A stretch of DNA of 64,000 nt from JAKAIY01 sp963809385 (GTDB taxonomy: Bacteria; Chloroflexota; Ktedonobacteria; Ktedonobacterales; JADMIN01). The notes beneath the pieces are model-generated. The model was not told where the DNA came from, made no database searches, and worked only from the letters and a program-made list of their open reading frames with translations. The stretch covers positions 6,566 through 70,565 of the forward strand of contig CAWEJL010000010.1 of assembly GCA_963809385.1 (NCBI GenBank), written 5' to 3'. This document shows, piece after piece, positions 9,841 through 19,596 of this stretch (positions are counted from its first letter, which is position 1; each line of letters begins with the position of its first letter). The position numbers and the translations under genes were made by a program.

Positions 9841-10064
9841 GTCACTTGACGCCGCGCCTGTAAACACGAGGCCAACGGATTCACCACTCGCGGGGTCACG
9901 CGTGGTTCCCTTCAATGAAAGGTTCAGTCCATTCAGGCTCCCCGACATGGAGATAGAGAGGTTCTGTAGCGTCAGTATCCCCGTCAGAGGCGTCACCGGA
10001 GGCGCCAACCTGGCGACGCGCGCATCATGAGCAGTATCTCCCAACCTTATGAAGTTGCTGGACG
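9841..10064 (-). pseudogene. Fragment of an unidentified protein cut by the 292-bp element
   Basis: The minus-strand frame reads a plausible beta-rich segment (GILTLQNLSISMSG, LNGLNLSLKGTTRDP, GESVGLVFTGAA) and then runs into the element's terminal repeat, where the sense ends. No good start or C-terminus is found. I do not recognise the family. The remaining bases to 10171 show no feature. Confidence 0.4.
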
Positions 10065-10171
10065 ATCAAGAGATACAGTGGAGCCTCGGAGCGGCTGTTA
10101 GTGCGCTATGAAAGGCGCGGTATGGCGCAAGTCGAACGCATGCGCTGTAGCGCGTCCTGCTCGCGCAAACA

Positions 10172-10201
10172 GCGTCTCGGTGGACCATTCCACCGAGACG
10201 C
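10172..10201 (-). terminator. Hairpin downstream of S9 peptidase
   Basis: Bases 10172-10184 pair perfectly with 10189-10201 (13 bp, four-base loop CCAT). On the minus strand it lies about 70 bases after the peptidase stop and is followed by TGTTTGCG, a weak U-tract. Confidence 0.6.
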
Positions 10202-10273
10202 CCCAGAACGCCTGGTACTTGCTCTACGAGCGCTCGCGCGTGTGAGCCGCGCCACGCCAAGATAACACCGCGC

Positions 10274-12680
10274 CTACTTCGCCGCGAGACGCTTCTGGAA
10301 GAAGTCAGCGGCCAGGCGGTATCCGCGCAGGGTATTGATTCGCTTGGTGAAGCCATGGCCCTCATCGGGGAAGACGACATACTCCACCTCGCGGCCCATG
10401 CCGCGCAGCCGCTCCACCATCTGGTCGGACTCCGCCTTCACCACGCGCGGATCGTTGGCGCCCTGCAAGACGAGCAGCGGCGCGCGGACGTTCTCCACCC
10501 AGGTGATGGGCGAGCGCTCGCGCAGCATCTCGGCGTCCTCATCGGGGTCGCCAACCCAGGAGGCCATCATGCGGCGCCAGGTCGGCGGCACGCTGCGCAC
10601 GAAGGTCAGCAGATTGCTCGGCCCCACGATGTCTACCGCCGCCGCCCAGTAGTCCGGCAAGCGCGTCACCGCTGAGAGCGTGGCGAAGCCGCCAAAGCTG
10701 CCGCCATAGACACCCAGCCGCTTGCCGTCCACCCAGGGCAGCGCGCGGGCGAAGTCCGCCGTCGCCTGGATGTCTTTGAGCTCGGCTCCGCCCCAGTCGC
10801 GGTGAATCAGCTTCTGGTAGGCCTTGCCATAGCCGGTGCTGCCTCGAATGTTAGGCGCCAGGACGCCGATGCCGCGCGAGAGAAGGTACTGGTAGAAGGC
10901 GCGATACTCAACGCGCTCCTGCGCCTCGGGTCCGCCGTGGATCGAGACGACCACTGGCGTGGGATGGCTCTCAGACGCGCCGCGCGGGCGGTAGAGCCAG
11001 GCGGGGATGTCGCGCCCATCGAAGCTGCGGTAGTGGACCAGGTCGGGCGCGATCAGACTCCGAGGGATCGAGGCCGCCGAGCATGCCAAACGTCAGCCGG
11101 CGCAGGTGAGGGGTGGAGAGCGCGCCAGTGGCTCCCAGCGTCAGGACGTAGACCTCAGCGGGCGAGGTGGCGGAGTTGATGCGCAGCGCCAGCTTCTGCC
11201 CATCGGGCGAGAGCTTCATGTATTCGATGACGCCGATGGGCAGACCGGAAACGCGCAGCGAGGCCTGATCGCCGTCGCGCAGATGCAACTGGCTCCTGCC
11301 GCTCTCGTTGAGCGTCCAGAGCAGGCGGCGTCCATCGGCGCTGAGGGCGATCTGCTCCACATCCCACTCGGCGACGAGCACCCACTCCATTTCGCCGGTC
11401 GCCAGCCGGTAGCGGCCAATGCCCTTGAAATCGCGCCCATGGTCAGTGATGAGGTAGAGGCCTGAGCTATCAGGCAGCCAGGGGCCGGGCGCGATGTAGC
11501 GCTCGCCCTGGCCTGGCAGCACTTCGGTGAGCGAGTCATCGTGCGTATCGAGCAGCCAGAGACGCATGTCGGTATTGCTGCGAATGTCCATGACGGTGAT
11601 GTAACGCCCATCTGGGGACCAGTTGATGGCGACGTTGAAGCGCCCGTTGGCCAGCGCTCGGCGTGTCTGGCCGGTCTCCATGTCGCGGATGAGCACATCG
11701 CTGTCGGTCGCCACGCGGTCGTTGCCAGAGAAGGCCAGGTAGCGACCGTCTGGGGAAAGCCCCTCTTCTGACAGTTCGTACTGCGCGTCAGGCCGGGCGG
11801 TGATGTACGTAGGCGCGCCGCCCGCCGCCGCGATGGTGAAGAGGTCGTACTGCTCGCTGCCGGCGCCATCGGCGGCGGCGATGATGTCGCCACTCGGGGC
11901 CCAGATGAGCGAGCGCGCCGATTCATCCTCGAACGTCGTCACCTGCGAGGCCCAGCCGCCCGCGACCGATTGCCGCCAGATGTTGAACTGGCCGGAGGTA
12001 TTGGTGATGTAGGCCACCTGCGCGAGATCGTGCGAGAAAGCGATTGGCCCGATGTGCGCGCGCACGGCGTAATAGCGGGTGAAGTTGGCGTCGCCACGGG
12101 TCGTCGCGAGCGCTTCACCAGGCGCGGCTCCAGTCACAACTGGCGCGGCGGGCGTGGCGGCGACTGGCGCGGCCTCCGGCGCGGGAATATCCGGCGTGGC
12201 GTCCGCCTCTCCGCTTCGGGCGCTTCGGGCGTGGCCTCCCTGCTTCGCGCGCTTCGGGCGTGGCCTCCGCTCGGCTTCTTCTACTAGCGCGGGCGCTTCG
12301 GGTGTATCGGCCACCAGCGCGGCTGCCGGCGAGATGAGGGTGGTGATGTCATGCTCGCGCGCGACCGAGTCGGTTGTGGGCGCGAGGTGAGGCGCGTCGG
12401 TCGGATCGCTGGCGCGGGTTGAGGCGACAGGCGCTGCCTCGACGTCAGGCGCGACGGTGGGCTTATCATGGACGACGGGGACCGTGACCGGTGGCAGCGG
12501 CGCGGACGCGCTCGCAGGCGCGGCTTCAGCCTCCGCGACATCCGGCATGGGAGACGCGCCGGCCTCTTCCGGCGCAAGCCGCTCAGCGGGTGTTCCAGCG
12601 GGCGCGCTGGCATCCGCCCCATCGAGCGCATCCAGCGGAGCCGCGTCTTCAGAGGATACTGGCAGAATCTCGTCCGTCAC
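10274..12680 (-). CDS. S9 prolyl-oligopeptidase-family peptidase, frameshifted
   Basis: The N-terminal ~160 residues are an Ala/Pro/Glu-rich low-complexity region. A TolB/WD-like beta-propeller follows, with repeated SPDGRYLAFSG and SPDGRYITV blades. The C-terminal alpha/beta-hydrolase domain has SIHGGPEAQ (oxyanion region), nucleophile YGGSFGGF, Asp in GANDPRV and His in DEGHGF. One indel at about 11055-11070 separates the propeller frame from the hydrolase frame (restored junction GGLDPRSLIAPDLV). The start is GTG at 12680, with GGGAGGG ten bases upstream. The enzyme probably removes short peptides from the N-terminus of oligopeptides. No signal peptide is visible, so it is likely cytosolic. 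The long acidic leader is unusual for this family. Confidence 0.88.
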
Positions 12681-12833
12681 CGGTGTACTTCCCTCCCTGT
12701 CCGTTTCGCCTCGCGAGCCAGGCCCGCTCCAATCAAGCCCATCCGCGCACTCAGGGGCGGGACGCCATTCAGGCGGCCCCGCGCTGTTTGACGGTTGGAG
12801 CGTATGTGCGACGTCCGTTCGTGGCTCTCATCT

Positions 12834-12839
12834 ATTGTA
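12834..12839 (-). promoter_or_regulatory. Possible -10 box for S9 peptidase
   Basis: On the minus strand the sequence reads TACAAT about 155 bases before the GTG start. The -35 region is poor (GAAGTC at 17-bp spacing). Confidence 0.35.
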
Positions 12840-12916
12840 CGTCATGAAAGGCGCCAGACTTCCCAAACTGGCTGGTTAGCGCAACCTCGCGCAAGGCGGC
12901 GATTCCCGGCGGCGAA

Positions 12917-13435
12917 TCAGCCCTGCGGCTCAGGCATGATGACCGCCTCGAAGTCCGGGCCGGGTTTCCACAGAGGCTCAGAAAGCACGATCAGCGTCCG
13001 GGTGCGCATGCTTGGGTCGCCCGCCTCGATGAGCCGGAAGACCACCTGCTGCAGATGCGCGGGATTGCGCGCTCGCACCTTCGCCAGCGCGTCGAAATCG
13101 CCCGTTACCCACGACAGTTCCTCCACCTCTGGCATACGGCGCACGTTCTCGACGAATCGCGCGCGAAACGCCGCCGACTGCTGCGCGTGGATGCCAATAT
13201 AGGCGCTCAAGCTCAAGTCCAGCCGGACGTAATCCAGCCGCGCATGGAAACCGCGCACATAGCCCGCGCGCAACAGCCGCTTGACACGCTGATGCACGGA
13301 AGCGTGCGCCAGATGGACCTGGCGCGCCAGGGTGACCAGCGAGGCGCGCGCGTCATCACGGAGCCGCGCGAGCAATTCGCGGTCTATCTCATCCAGCGGC
13401 CGTTCCCCGGCTGGCTCCCGACGTTTTTTCGGCAT
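12917..13435 (-). CDS. Lrp/AsnC-family transcriptional regulator
   Basis: A 172-residue feast/famine regulator. The N-terminal winged helix starts at LDEIDRELLARLRDDARASLVTLARQV and has the recognition helix HASVHQRVKRL. The C-terminal RAM ligand-binding domain is visible as AYIGIHAQQ, VEELSWVTGDFDALAKV and RTLIVLSEP. These proteins bind amino acids and act locally or globally. The gene is divergent from a tyrosine phenol-lyase gene across an AT-rich gap of about 200 bases, so it probably controls that gene in response to tyrosine or a related amino acid. The frame is intact. Confidence 0.92.
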   Translation of the reverse strand: MPKKRREPAGERPLDEIDRELLARLRDDARASLVTLARQVHLAHASVHQRVKRLLRAGYVRGFHARLDYVRLDLSLSAYIGIHAQQSAAFRARFVENVRRMPEVEELSWVTGDFDALAKVRARNPAHLQQVVFRLIEAGDPSMRTRTLIVLSEPLWKPGPDFEAVIMPEPQG

Positions 13436-13444
13436 GGAAGGCTC

Positions 13445-13575
13445 TCACTCTCACTCTTACTGAATACTATTCAGCTCAATACGCATTATGCCATCAAATA
13501 TCTGTATTATTCGCATAATTTCCAGCATTATCACCGTTCAACGCAGGTTAAATATACACTTCTCTCGGAATAGTA
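13445..13575. promoter_or_regulatory. AT-rich divergent control region (Lrp / phenol-lyase)
   Basis: This is the most AT-rich stretch nearby. It contains repeated ATTATG / CATAAT half sites (13484-13490, 13513-13519, 13526-13531) and a TATACA at 13553 facing the lyase gene. Spaced AT-rich half sites are typical of Lrp-family operators, but the exact sites are not defined. Confidence 0.5.
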
Positions 13576-13633
13576 GATGCGCGAATAGCGTCATCTACCT
13601 TGCGCACAATCGAGGCGGAAGCCGGGAGAGCCA

Positions 13634-15164
13634 GTGATGGACAGTACGACGCGGAGGTCGTGGGCCGAGCCTTTCAAGATCAAAATGGTCGAGCCCATTC
13701 GCATGACGAGTCGCGACGAGCGCGAACGCTTTATCGTCGAGGCCGGATTCAACACGTTCCTGCTCAAATCCGAAGATGTCTACATTGATCTGCTCACCGA
13801 CAGCGGCACCTCGGCGATGAGCGATTACCAGTGGGCGGGGATGATGCAGGGTGACGAGGCCTACGCCGGGAGCCGGAACTTCTACCACCTCGAAGAGGCG
13901 GTGAGGAAGTACTACGGATACCAGCTACGTTGTGCCAGTGCACCAGGGACGCGGCGCGGAGCACATCCTCTCGCAAATCGCGATCAAGCCAGGTGACTAC
14001 GTGCCGGGCAACATGTACTTCACCACAACGCGCCTGCATCAGGAGCTTGCTGGCGGAACATTCGAGGATGTCATCATTGACGAGGCGCACGACCCGGCAA
14101 GCGTCCATCCTTTCAAGGGAAACGTTGATCTCGACAAACTCGAAGCCCTCATCAAGCGTGTCGGCCCGGAGCACATTCCGTACGTGAGTCTCGCGGCCAC
14201 CGTGAATATGGCTGGCGGGCAGCCGATCTCGCTGGCGAACATGCGCGCGGTCCGCGAGCTAACGAATCGCTATGGAATCCGCGTCATCCTGGATGCCGCG
14301 CGCGCCGTCGAGAACGCGTATTTCATCCAGCGGCGCGAGGCTGGATACGCGGATACACCGGTCGCCACCATCTTGCGCGACATGTGCGGCTTGACGGATG
14401 GCTGCACGATGAGCGCGAAGAAGGACGCGCTCGTGAATATCGGCGGCTTCCTCGCGTTGAACGATCCACAGCTGTTCGAGGAGGCGCGCAACCTCGTGGT
14501 GGTCTACGAGGGGCTTCATACCTATGGCGGGCTGGCTGGCCGCGACATGGAGGCCATGGCGCGGGGCATCGAGGAATCTGTCAGCGACGATCACATCCGC
14601 GCCCGTGTGGGACAGGTCGAATATCTCGGCAATCAGCTGCTCGCGGCTGACGTGCCGATCGTCACCCCGATTGGTGGGCATGCCGTCTATCTGGACGCGC
14701 GACGCTTCTACCCGCACATCAAGCAGGACGAGTTCCCCGCGCAGATGCTCGCCGCCCAGCTCTACCTGGATTCTGGCGTACGCTCGATGGAGCGCGGCGT
14801 CGTATCAGCTGGTCGCGATCCAGAGACCGGCGACCACCACTATCCCAAGCTCGAACTGGTCCGGCTGGCGATTCCCCGACGGGTCTATACGCAGGCGCAC
14901 ATGGACGTCGTCGCCGAATCGGTGACGGAGGTCTACCGTCAGCGGCGAAACGCGCACGGGCTGCGGATGACCTTCGAGCCGAAATACCTGCGCTTCTTCC
15001 AGGCGCGCTTCGAGCCCCTCAGACTAATCGCATCTCCCGCGCGGCGCCTGGCGAGCGAGGCTGGGCGCCGCGTTTCTGTGCGCGGCTCGCCGCTGAGGGA
15101 CTGCTCCTGTAATTATGGCAATGACGATCGTACTGGATATCGCCTGTCAATCGAGTCTGGATAA
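13634..15164 (+). CDS. tpl: Tyrosine phenol-lyase / beta-eliminating lyase, frameshifted
   Basis: PLP enzyme of the tyrosine phenol-lyase/tryptophanase family that splits tyrosine to phenol, pyruvate and ammonia (reversible). Visible family signatures: DLLTDSGTSAMSDYQWAGMM, MYFTTTRLHQELAGGTFEDVIIDEAHDP in pieces, the PLP-binding aspartate in VILDAAR, and the Schiff-base lysine in MSAKKDALVNIGG. The C-terminus LRFFQARFEPL resembles tyrosine phenol-lyase more than tryptophanase. One indel at about 13930-13960 breaks the frame just after KYYGYQ. The reading frame also runs about 45 residues past the expected end, so a second indel near 15015 may hide the true stop. The divergent Lrp-type gene is its likely regulator. 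Confidence 0.88.
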
Positions 15165-15411
15165 CACCTCCGCGCTCCTCAAAGTAGGGGCGCGACTCCA
15201 CAATCTCCGATAATGGGGTATACCAAATCCGGAACGCACATATCCCATGCCCGCTCCGCTCACGGGCGAGCGGCCTCCAAACGCTCGTTGGATCGTAGTG
15301 AGCCTCTTGAGAAGGCTGTGGCGTGGGCAATGGCGGAGAACTGAGCATCCGTCGGGATTGTTGTCTGTGCGGAGTATCAAGCTCACTCAATTCACGGGAG
15401 GAGAGCCCGCG

Positions 15412-15975
15412 ATGGCTGTAGGCTCGCGCGCTTCACGAGACGCCCACCGCCATCCATGGCGCGCGCTCGTTCCGCTCGCCCTGATGCTGACGTTGGCGCT
15501 CACGCTCGCGGGATGCGCTACGCCTCAGATAACTCCTCCGTTCACCGGCGTCAGCGCCAATGGCAAAAGTATCACCGTACCCGCGCGAATTCGCCACGGC
15601 CCCGATGGCTCGACGCTGGTCATCGTGGACCTGACCATCAACGGCAAAGGCCCGTACCCGTTTGCGCTCGACACCGGCGCGAGCCTCTCACTGATTGATC
15701 TCCAGCTCGCGCAACGGCTAGGATTGCCGGTAGCTGGCTCGCCAGAGGATATCACTGGCGTCGGTGGCACACAGCGTGTCACGCCGATGTCTGTTAGCCA
15801 GTGGGCGATGGGCGCGGCCACTCTGCCCGCCCGCACGATCACCAGCGCGTCGCTTTCCGAATTGCGGCGCAGCGCCGGAATAGTTGGCTTGCTGGGCTCC
15901 GATGTGCTCAGCGCTTTCAACTCGGTGACGATTGACTACGCCAACAGCGTGATTATTGTGACGCCAGCCGCTTGA
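15412..15975 (+). CDS. Lipoprotein with retropepsin-like aspartic protease fold
   Basis: 187 residues. A signal peptide ends in the lipobox LAGC (Cys at about residue 34), so the protein is probably anchored on the outside of the membrane. The mature part has the single-copy retroviral-type aspartyl protease signature: FALDTGASLSLID for the catalytic Asp and GLLGSDVLSAFNSVTIDY for the flap-side glycine motif. Such bacterial clan AA proteins probably act as homodimers. The start at 15412 is fixed by GGGAGGAG nine to sixteen bases upstream; the open frame further upstream has no signal sequence. Its substrate is unknown. Confidence 0.8.
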   Translation: MAVGSRASRDAHRHPWRALVPLALMLTLALTLAGCATPQITPPFTGVSANGKSITVPARIRHGPDGSTLVIVDLTINGKGPYPFALDTGASLSLIDLQLAQRLGLPVAGSPEDITGVGGTQRVTPMSVSQWAMGAATLPARTITSASLSELRRSAGIVGLLGSDVLSAFNSVTIDYANSVIIVTPAA

Positions 15976-16013
15976 CGGTTGACGTATTGTGCGCTCCCTT
16001 GTCGCGCCAGTGA

Positions 16014-16022
16014 TGTTACAAT
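16014..16022 (+). promoter_or_regulatory. Extended -10 promoter for SH3-like protein
   Basis: TGTTACAAT (TG plus TACAAT) lies 72 bases before the start codon at 16094. No good -35 at 17-bp spacing is seen. Confidence 0.45.
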
Positions 16023-16093
16023 ACCTCCCAAATAGGACGCGGGCCGCCTGCCAATCCGGTGAGACTGAGCGGACGGTCGCGGAAGGAGGTTAC

Positions 16094-17289
16094 ATGGCGC
16101 AAGCGCGCAAGGCGCCTCTACGACCCGCTCCGGCGGCGAAACCGGGGGCGGCGAAGCCAGTGAAGCCGCCAACCGCGACGCCCGCGAAAGACAGCGCGAC
16201 GGGGACGGGCCTGCGCATGGCGCTAGGGATCCTGCTCTTAGCGCTGGTTACCGGCGCTGTTCCCCTGGCGCTGGCGGGACAGGTGCTCGGTTACTGGCGG
16301 CTCCCGCTCACGATGCCCGCGCTGCCTTTCCTGCCAAGCGCCGTGGTATATGACGCGCAGCTCGCTACCGCGCAACCCATGGTCACCAACGCGACGATTC
16401 ACGTCATGAGCGCGCCGGGCGCCAGCGTGTCCATCGCCACACTCGAGCCCGGCTTCCCCGTTCAGGTCGATGCGCTACGCCACGGCGGGCGGCGCGCGCT
16501 GGGCGCAAATCCGCTGGACAGGCCCCACGAAAGCGGCGGGCGGCTCCGGCTGGGCGCTGGCCGCACAACTGCGAACGCCAGGCGTGAGCGACACCCAGCC
16601 CATCGGCGATCTGGGCGCGCTGGCGCCAGCGGTCGCCACAGGCGGCCAGCGCGGCGGGGTCGGGCTTCGCCGCGACGCTCTACTTCCCCAAGTCGGACTA
16701 CACCTATCGCACGGCCAGCGCCACACAGACCATCACGCTCGGCCAGCAGGTCATCCCCGTCATCCTGGTGGCTGACTATGGATTGGGCCTCGCCGCTCAA
16801 CAGCCCAGTTCGATACCTCAGGGCCTGGTGTCTGGCGACGCCGGGGCGCTGACCTTTGTGTATCACTCGCTCGGCGGTGCGCCAGGCATGAGCGCGTATG
16901 TGGCGCGATACCACATCGCGGGCTTCCAGTTCGCCACCGACCCCCTGAAATCCACCACGACCGTTCAGAGTCTGGGGCTGTTCTTCAGCGCGCTCACACA
17001 GGCGCCGCTCGCCAGCCCAGATGACCAGCGGCAGATATTCGCTCTGCTGGTCGGCGCGAACACCAGCGCCACCGCCTATGCGTCAGATAGCGCAATTGGC
17101 TCCGGCGCGCTGGTCGTCACGACAGAACAGACCACGAAGGGCTATACCACTATCGTCGCGGGCCAGCTTCAACCCGCCAGCGGTCCCGCTGTGGTGATTG
17201 TCGCTGTCTCCGCCGACCAACCCACCGCCGCGAAGGCCCAGGCGGCGCTGCAATCCTTCTTCAAGCCTCTCATCGCCACGCTCGGCTGA
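16094..17289 (+). CDS. Membrane-anchored protein with SH3-like domain, frameshifted
   Basis: The protein starts with a basic Ala/Pro-rich cytosolic stretch, then one membrane segment (ALGILLLALVTGAVPLALAG). A bacterial SH3-like domain follows (HVMSAPGASVSIATLEPGFPVQV, then ARWAQIRW and SGWALAAQL in the next frame). The C-terminal ~210 residues (from AAGSGFAATLYFPKS) are a conserved-looking extracellular domain that I do not recognise; a degenerate serine-hydrolase fold is possible, but no SxxK motif is seen. Two indels break the frame, at about 16468-16490 and 16630-16660. The start has an ideal AAGGAGG four bases upstream. It probably binds or senses the cell wall. Confidence 0.65.
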
Positions 17290-17324
17290 AGCGCATGATG
17301 CGCGTGCGGGAAGTCGGCGGCGCC

Positions 17325-17849
17325 TCAGAGATCGGACGCCACCTGGAAGCAGGGATAGCGCGCCGCGAGCGAAGCCGTGCGCTGATTGGTATCCATCTGG
17401 ATCGTCGCGATACCGGCGATCACCGCGCCGCGCGCCTCCAACAACTGGATGGCGGCGCTCACCTGCGCGCCCGTCTCGATCCACTCGTCCACCACGAGCG
17501 CGCGGGCGCCCGCGGCGACAGCATCCCGCCGCATCTCCAACGTCTTGCGCTGGCCCGTATAATCCACACACTCGGCGGTGTCCACGTCGCCTGGCAGCTT
17601 GCCGCCCTTGCGAATAGGAACGAAGCCCACGCCCGCGCGCAGCGCCAGCCCCGCGCCCAGGATAAAGCCCAATGCGTCAATCCCGACGACGAGATCGAAA
17701 TGCGTGTCCGACGCCAGATCGAGCAAGTCATCGAGCAGCTCTGAGAAAGCCTGGTAGTCGCCAAAGAGCGGCGTCACATCATAGCGCGTGCCGGGCGGCG
17801 TGTGGGTATCAATGCGCTGGAGGTACGCGCGGCGCTCAGCGGACGACAT
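17325..17849 (-). CDS. Adenine-phosphoribosyltransferase-like enzyme
   Basis: A type I phosphoribosyltransferase of about 174 residues. The order of elements follows APRT: FDLVVGIDALGFILGAGLALRAGVGFVPIRKGGKLPG, then the PRPP loop region ALVVDEWIETGAQVSAAIQLLEARGAVI. The usual PRPP loop is VDDxxATGGT; here the second Asp is Glu, followed by Trp-Ile-Glu, and Gly-Gly is Gly-Ala. The enzyme may therefore use a different base or be a regulator of the XpRT/PyrR kind. The start at 17849 is preceded by GAAGGAG; an in-frame codon at 17867 has no ribosome site. An extended -10 lies 45 bases upstream. Confidence 0.78.
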   Translation of the reverse strand: MSSAERRAYLQRIDTHTPPGTRYDVTPLFGDYQAFSELLDDLLDLASDTHFDLVVGIDALGFILGAGLALRAGVGFVPIRKGGKLPGDVDTAECVDYTGQRKTLEMRRDAVAAGARALVVDEWIETGAQVSAAIQLLEARGAVIAGIATIQMDTNQRTASLAARYPCFQVASDL

Positions 17850-17893
17850 GGGCTGACTCCTTCGCACAGCATCAGGTCAGGGCGTAGGGAGCC

Positions 17894-17902
17894 AGTATAG
17901 CA
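17894..17902 (-). promoter_or_regulatory. Extended -10 promoter for phosphoribosyltransferase
   Basis: On the minus strand TGCTATACT (TG-n-TATACT) lies about 45 bases before the chosen start. The same nonamer precedes the MprF-like gene at 43429. Confidence 0.55.
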
Positions 17903-18059
17903 TCACGCGCACAGGCCAAACGAGCGCAAGAAAGACGAGGGCGCGCGCATCGGAGAGGATGTCGCGCGCCCTCGCGGAAGGGAAAGCCGGGAAGGTTTCG
18001 CGATGCGTACCCAGCGCCCAGTGGAAGGAGTCCCGCCGGGCTTGAGGGAATCCGCGCCG

Positions 18060-18821
18060 CTACGACGCCGACTTGAGCAGCGTCACGATCTGGTGCAGGT
18101 CGGAGATGGCGGCCTTGGTATCCTCGGCCGCTGAGTGGATGTCCGTCTTATAGGTGGAAACCACCGTCTTGTAGGCCGTCGGATTGGCGTTGAACGCGCT
18201 CACCGTGAACTGCGGGATGATCTGCTGCGCGGCGGCGGTCTGCGCCTGCGCGTTCGTCACCTGCGTCTTGTAGTCGCTGAACAGCTGGTTGGCCTGGGCC
18301 TGCACGCTGGCGGGCGCGCCGTTGATCGCGTCCTGGATCAGCGTTTCATTGCCCTGGAGCTGGCCGTCCTTGTGGATGATCATATCCAGCCACAGTTCGT
18401 GGTAGTCGCGCGGCAGCACGACCGCGTAAATGCGGTAGGTGGTGTAGACCGAGCGGAAGTCCGCGCGGGCGGCGGTGGCGCTGGTGTCGGCGTCCAGCTT
18501 GGTCTTGAGCGCGCTCAGGCCGGACTCGTTGGTGGAGATATCGCCGGTCAGCGTGGCGTTGTCGCTGGAAGTGATGCGCCCATCCTTGAACTGCTCAGTC
18601 ACGCGACCGTTGAGCGTGGAGAGCGAGGTCTGCCGCGCGGCGATGGCCTTGTCGCCGTAGCCGATGACACACTTGTAATCCGTCGCGGCGCAGAGGTTGG
18701 ACGGCGCGGCGGCGAAGCCGGACAGCGGGACAATGGCGCTGGCGAGAAGCAGGCCCAGGCCGCCAGCCACAGCGGCGGCGCGCGCGCTCCGGCGCGCGCG
18801 ATTCAACATGCTGTTGAACAT
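18060..18821 (-). CDS. Secreted alpha-helical protein of unknown function
   Basis: 253 residues with a clear signal peptide (basic RARRSARAAA, hydrophobic GLGLLLASAIVPLSGF, cleavage near AAAPS). The mature part is rich in Ala, Thr, Asp and Gln with long predicted helices, no transmembrane segment and only two cysteines near its N-terminus (NLCAATDYKC). I do not recognise the family. The start at 18821 follows AAGGAG at six bases. A small lipoprotein gene lies 80 bases upstream in the same direction and may be cotranscribed. Confidence 0.75.
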   Translation of the reverse strand: MFNSMLNRARRSARAAAVAGGLGLLLASAIVPLSGFAAAPSNLCAATDYKCVIGYGDKAIAARQTSLSTLNGRVTEQFKDGRITSSDNATLTGDISTNESGLSALKTKLDADTSATAARADFRSVYTTYRIYAVVLPRDYHELWLDMIIHKDGQLQGNETLIQDAINGAPASVQAQANQLFSDYKTQVTNAQAQTAAAQQIIPQFTVSAFNANPTAYKTVVSTYKTDIHSAAEDTKAAISDLHQIVTLLKSAS

Positions 18822-18902
18822 CTATGACTCCTTAGTGGGAACAATTTCGGGGGAGTGCGGCGTTTCATCGCGCCCGCATTGGGCGTGGCGCAGATGGCGT
18901 CG

Positions 18903-19259
18903 CTACGGCTGAATAGTACTTGACTGGCTGGAGTAGTCCACGCCAGCGTTGCTTCCCGCGGAGTTGAGCTGCTGCTGGTCGGTCTGGTTCTGGCTGTCGG
19001 CGTTCTCGAGCTGCTGCAGCGCGGCGTTATTGCCGGTCCCGCTCGTCCCGCTCGTGCTGGTGGCGCTGGACGAGCTGGTCCCGCTTGTGCTCTGTGTCAC
19101 CGGGACGCCGCTGTTACCGCTGTTTCCGTTGCCGTTGCGCGCGCTGCCCGCACGGCAGCCGCCGAGCGCGAGCGTCAGCGCCAGCGCGGGGACGGCTAGC
19201 AACAGGCCAGCGCGTCGCGCCAGCGACCGCCCGCCCAGCGCGCGTGTCTGTACACCCAT
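18903..19259 (-). CDS. Small low-complexity lipoprotein
   Basis: 118 residues. A signal sequence with lipobox LALGGC is followed by Asn/Gly and Ser/Thr-rich low-complexity sequence and a Gln/Asn-rich tail. The start at 19259 was chosen for the preceding GGAGAC site and the normal signal-peptide length. The function is unknown; such linkers usually anchor or space surface structures. Confidence 0.65.
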   Translation of the reverse strand: MGVQTRALGGRSLARRAGLLLAVPALALTLALGGCRAGSARNGNGNSGNSGVPVTQSTSGTSSSSATSTSGTSGTGNNAALQQLENADSQNQTDQQQLNSAGSNAGVDYSSQSSTIQP

Positions 19260-19484
19260 CTGAAGTCTCCTCAATGCGTATGTCTCCAGGGAGCCGTCGC
19301 CCACGCCCATCATCCCGGCGCCGGGCCTGTCATCACCGCTCCCACATCCGTATCGAAACCTAGCGTAGCGGTCATGGCTGAGCGTGTTCTGAGCGAGCGG
19401 TTAGAGATTGCTGAGAGCGAACGGCTAGCGCCATCCCCGGCCCGCGCGGTACACTCACCGGGAAGCGGTGTAGCGGGCGCGGGT

Positions 19485-19578
19485 ACGTGCGGCCATGAAT
19501 GGCCGGCGCACGGTACGAGGGGATGAATCCCCAGGGTATTCATGCCCCCGTCGCATGCCCCGGCCTTTCAAGGCCGGG
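19485..19578. repeat. Dispersed palindromic repeat cluster
   Basis: Contains GGCCATGAATGGCC and CCGGCCTTTCAAGGCCGG, both palindromic, in a short array directly before ubiX. The same two modules appear in reverse orientation at 23267-23347, and the first module again near 56809. The region 19260-19596 holds no gene. Confidence 0.75.
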
Positions 19579-19596
19579 AGAGGGAGCATCACACCA

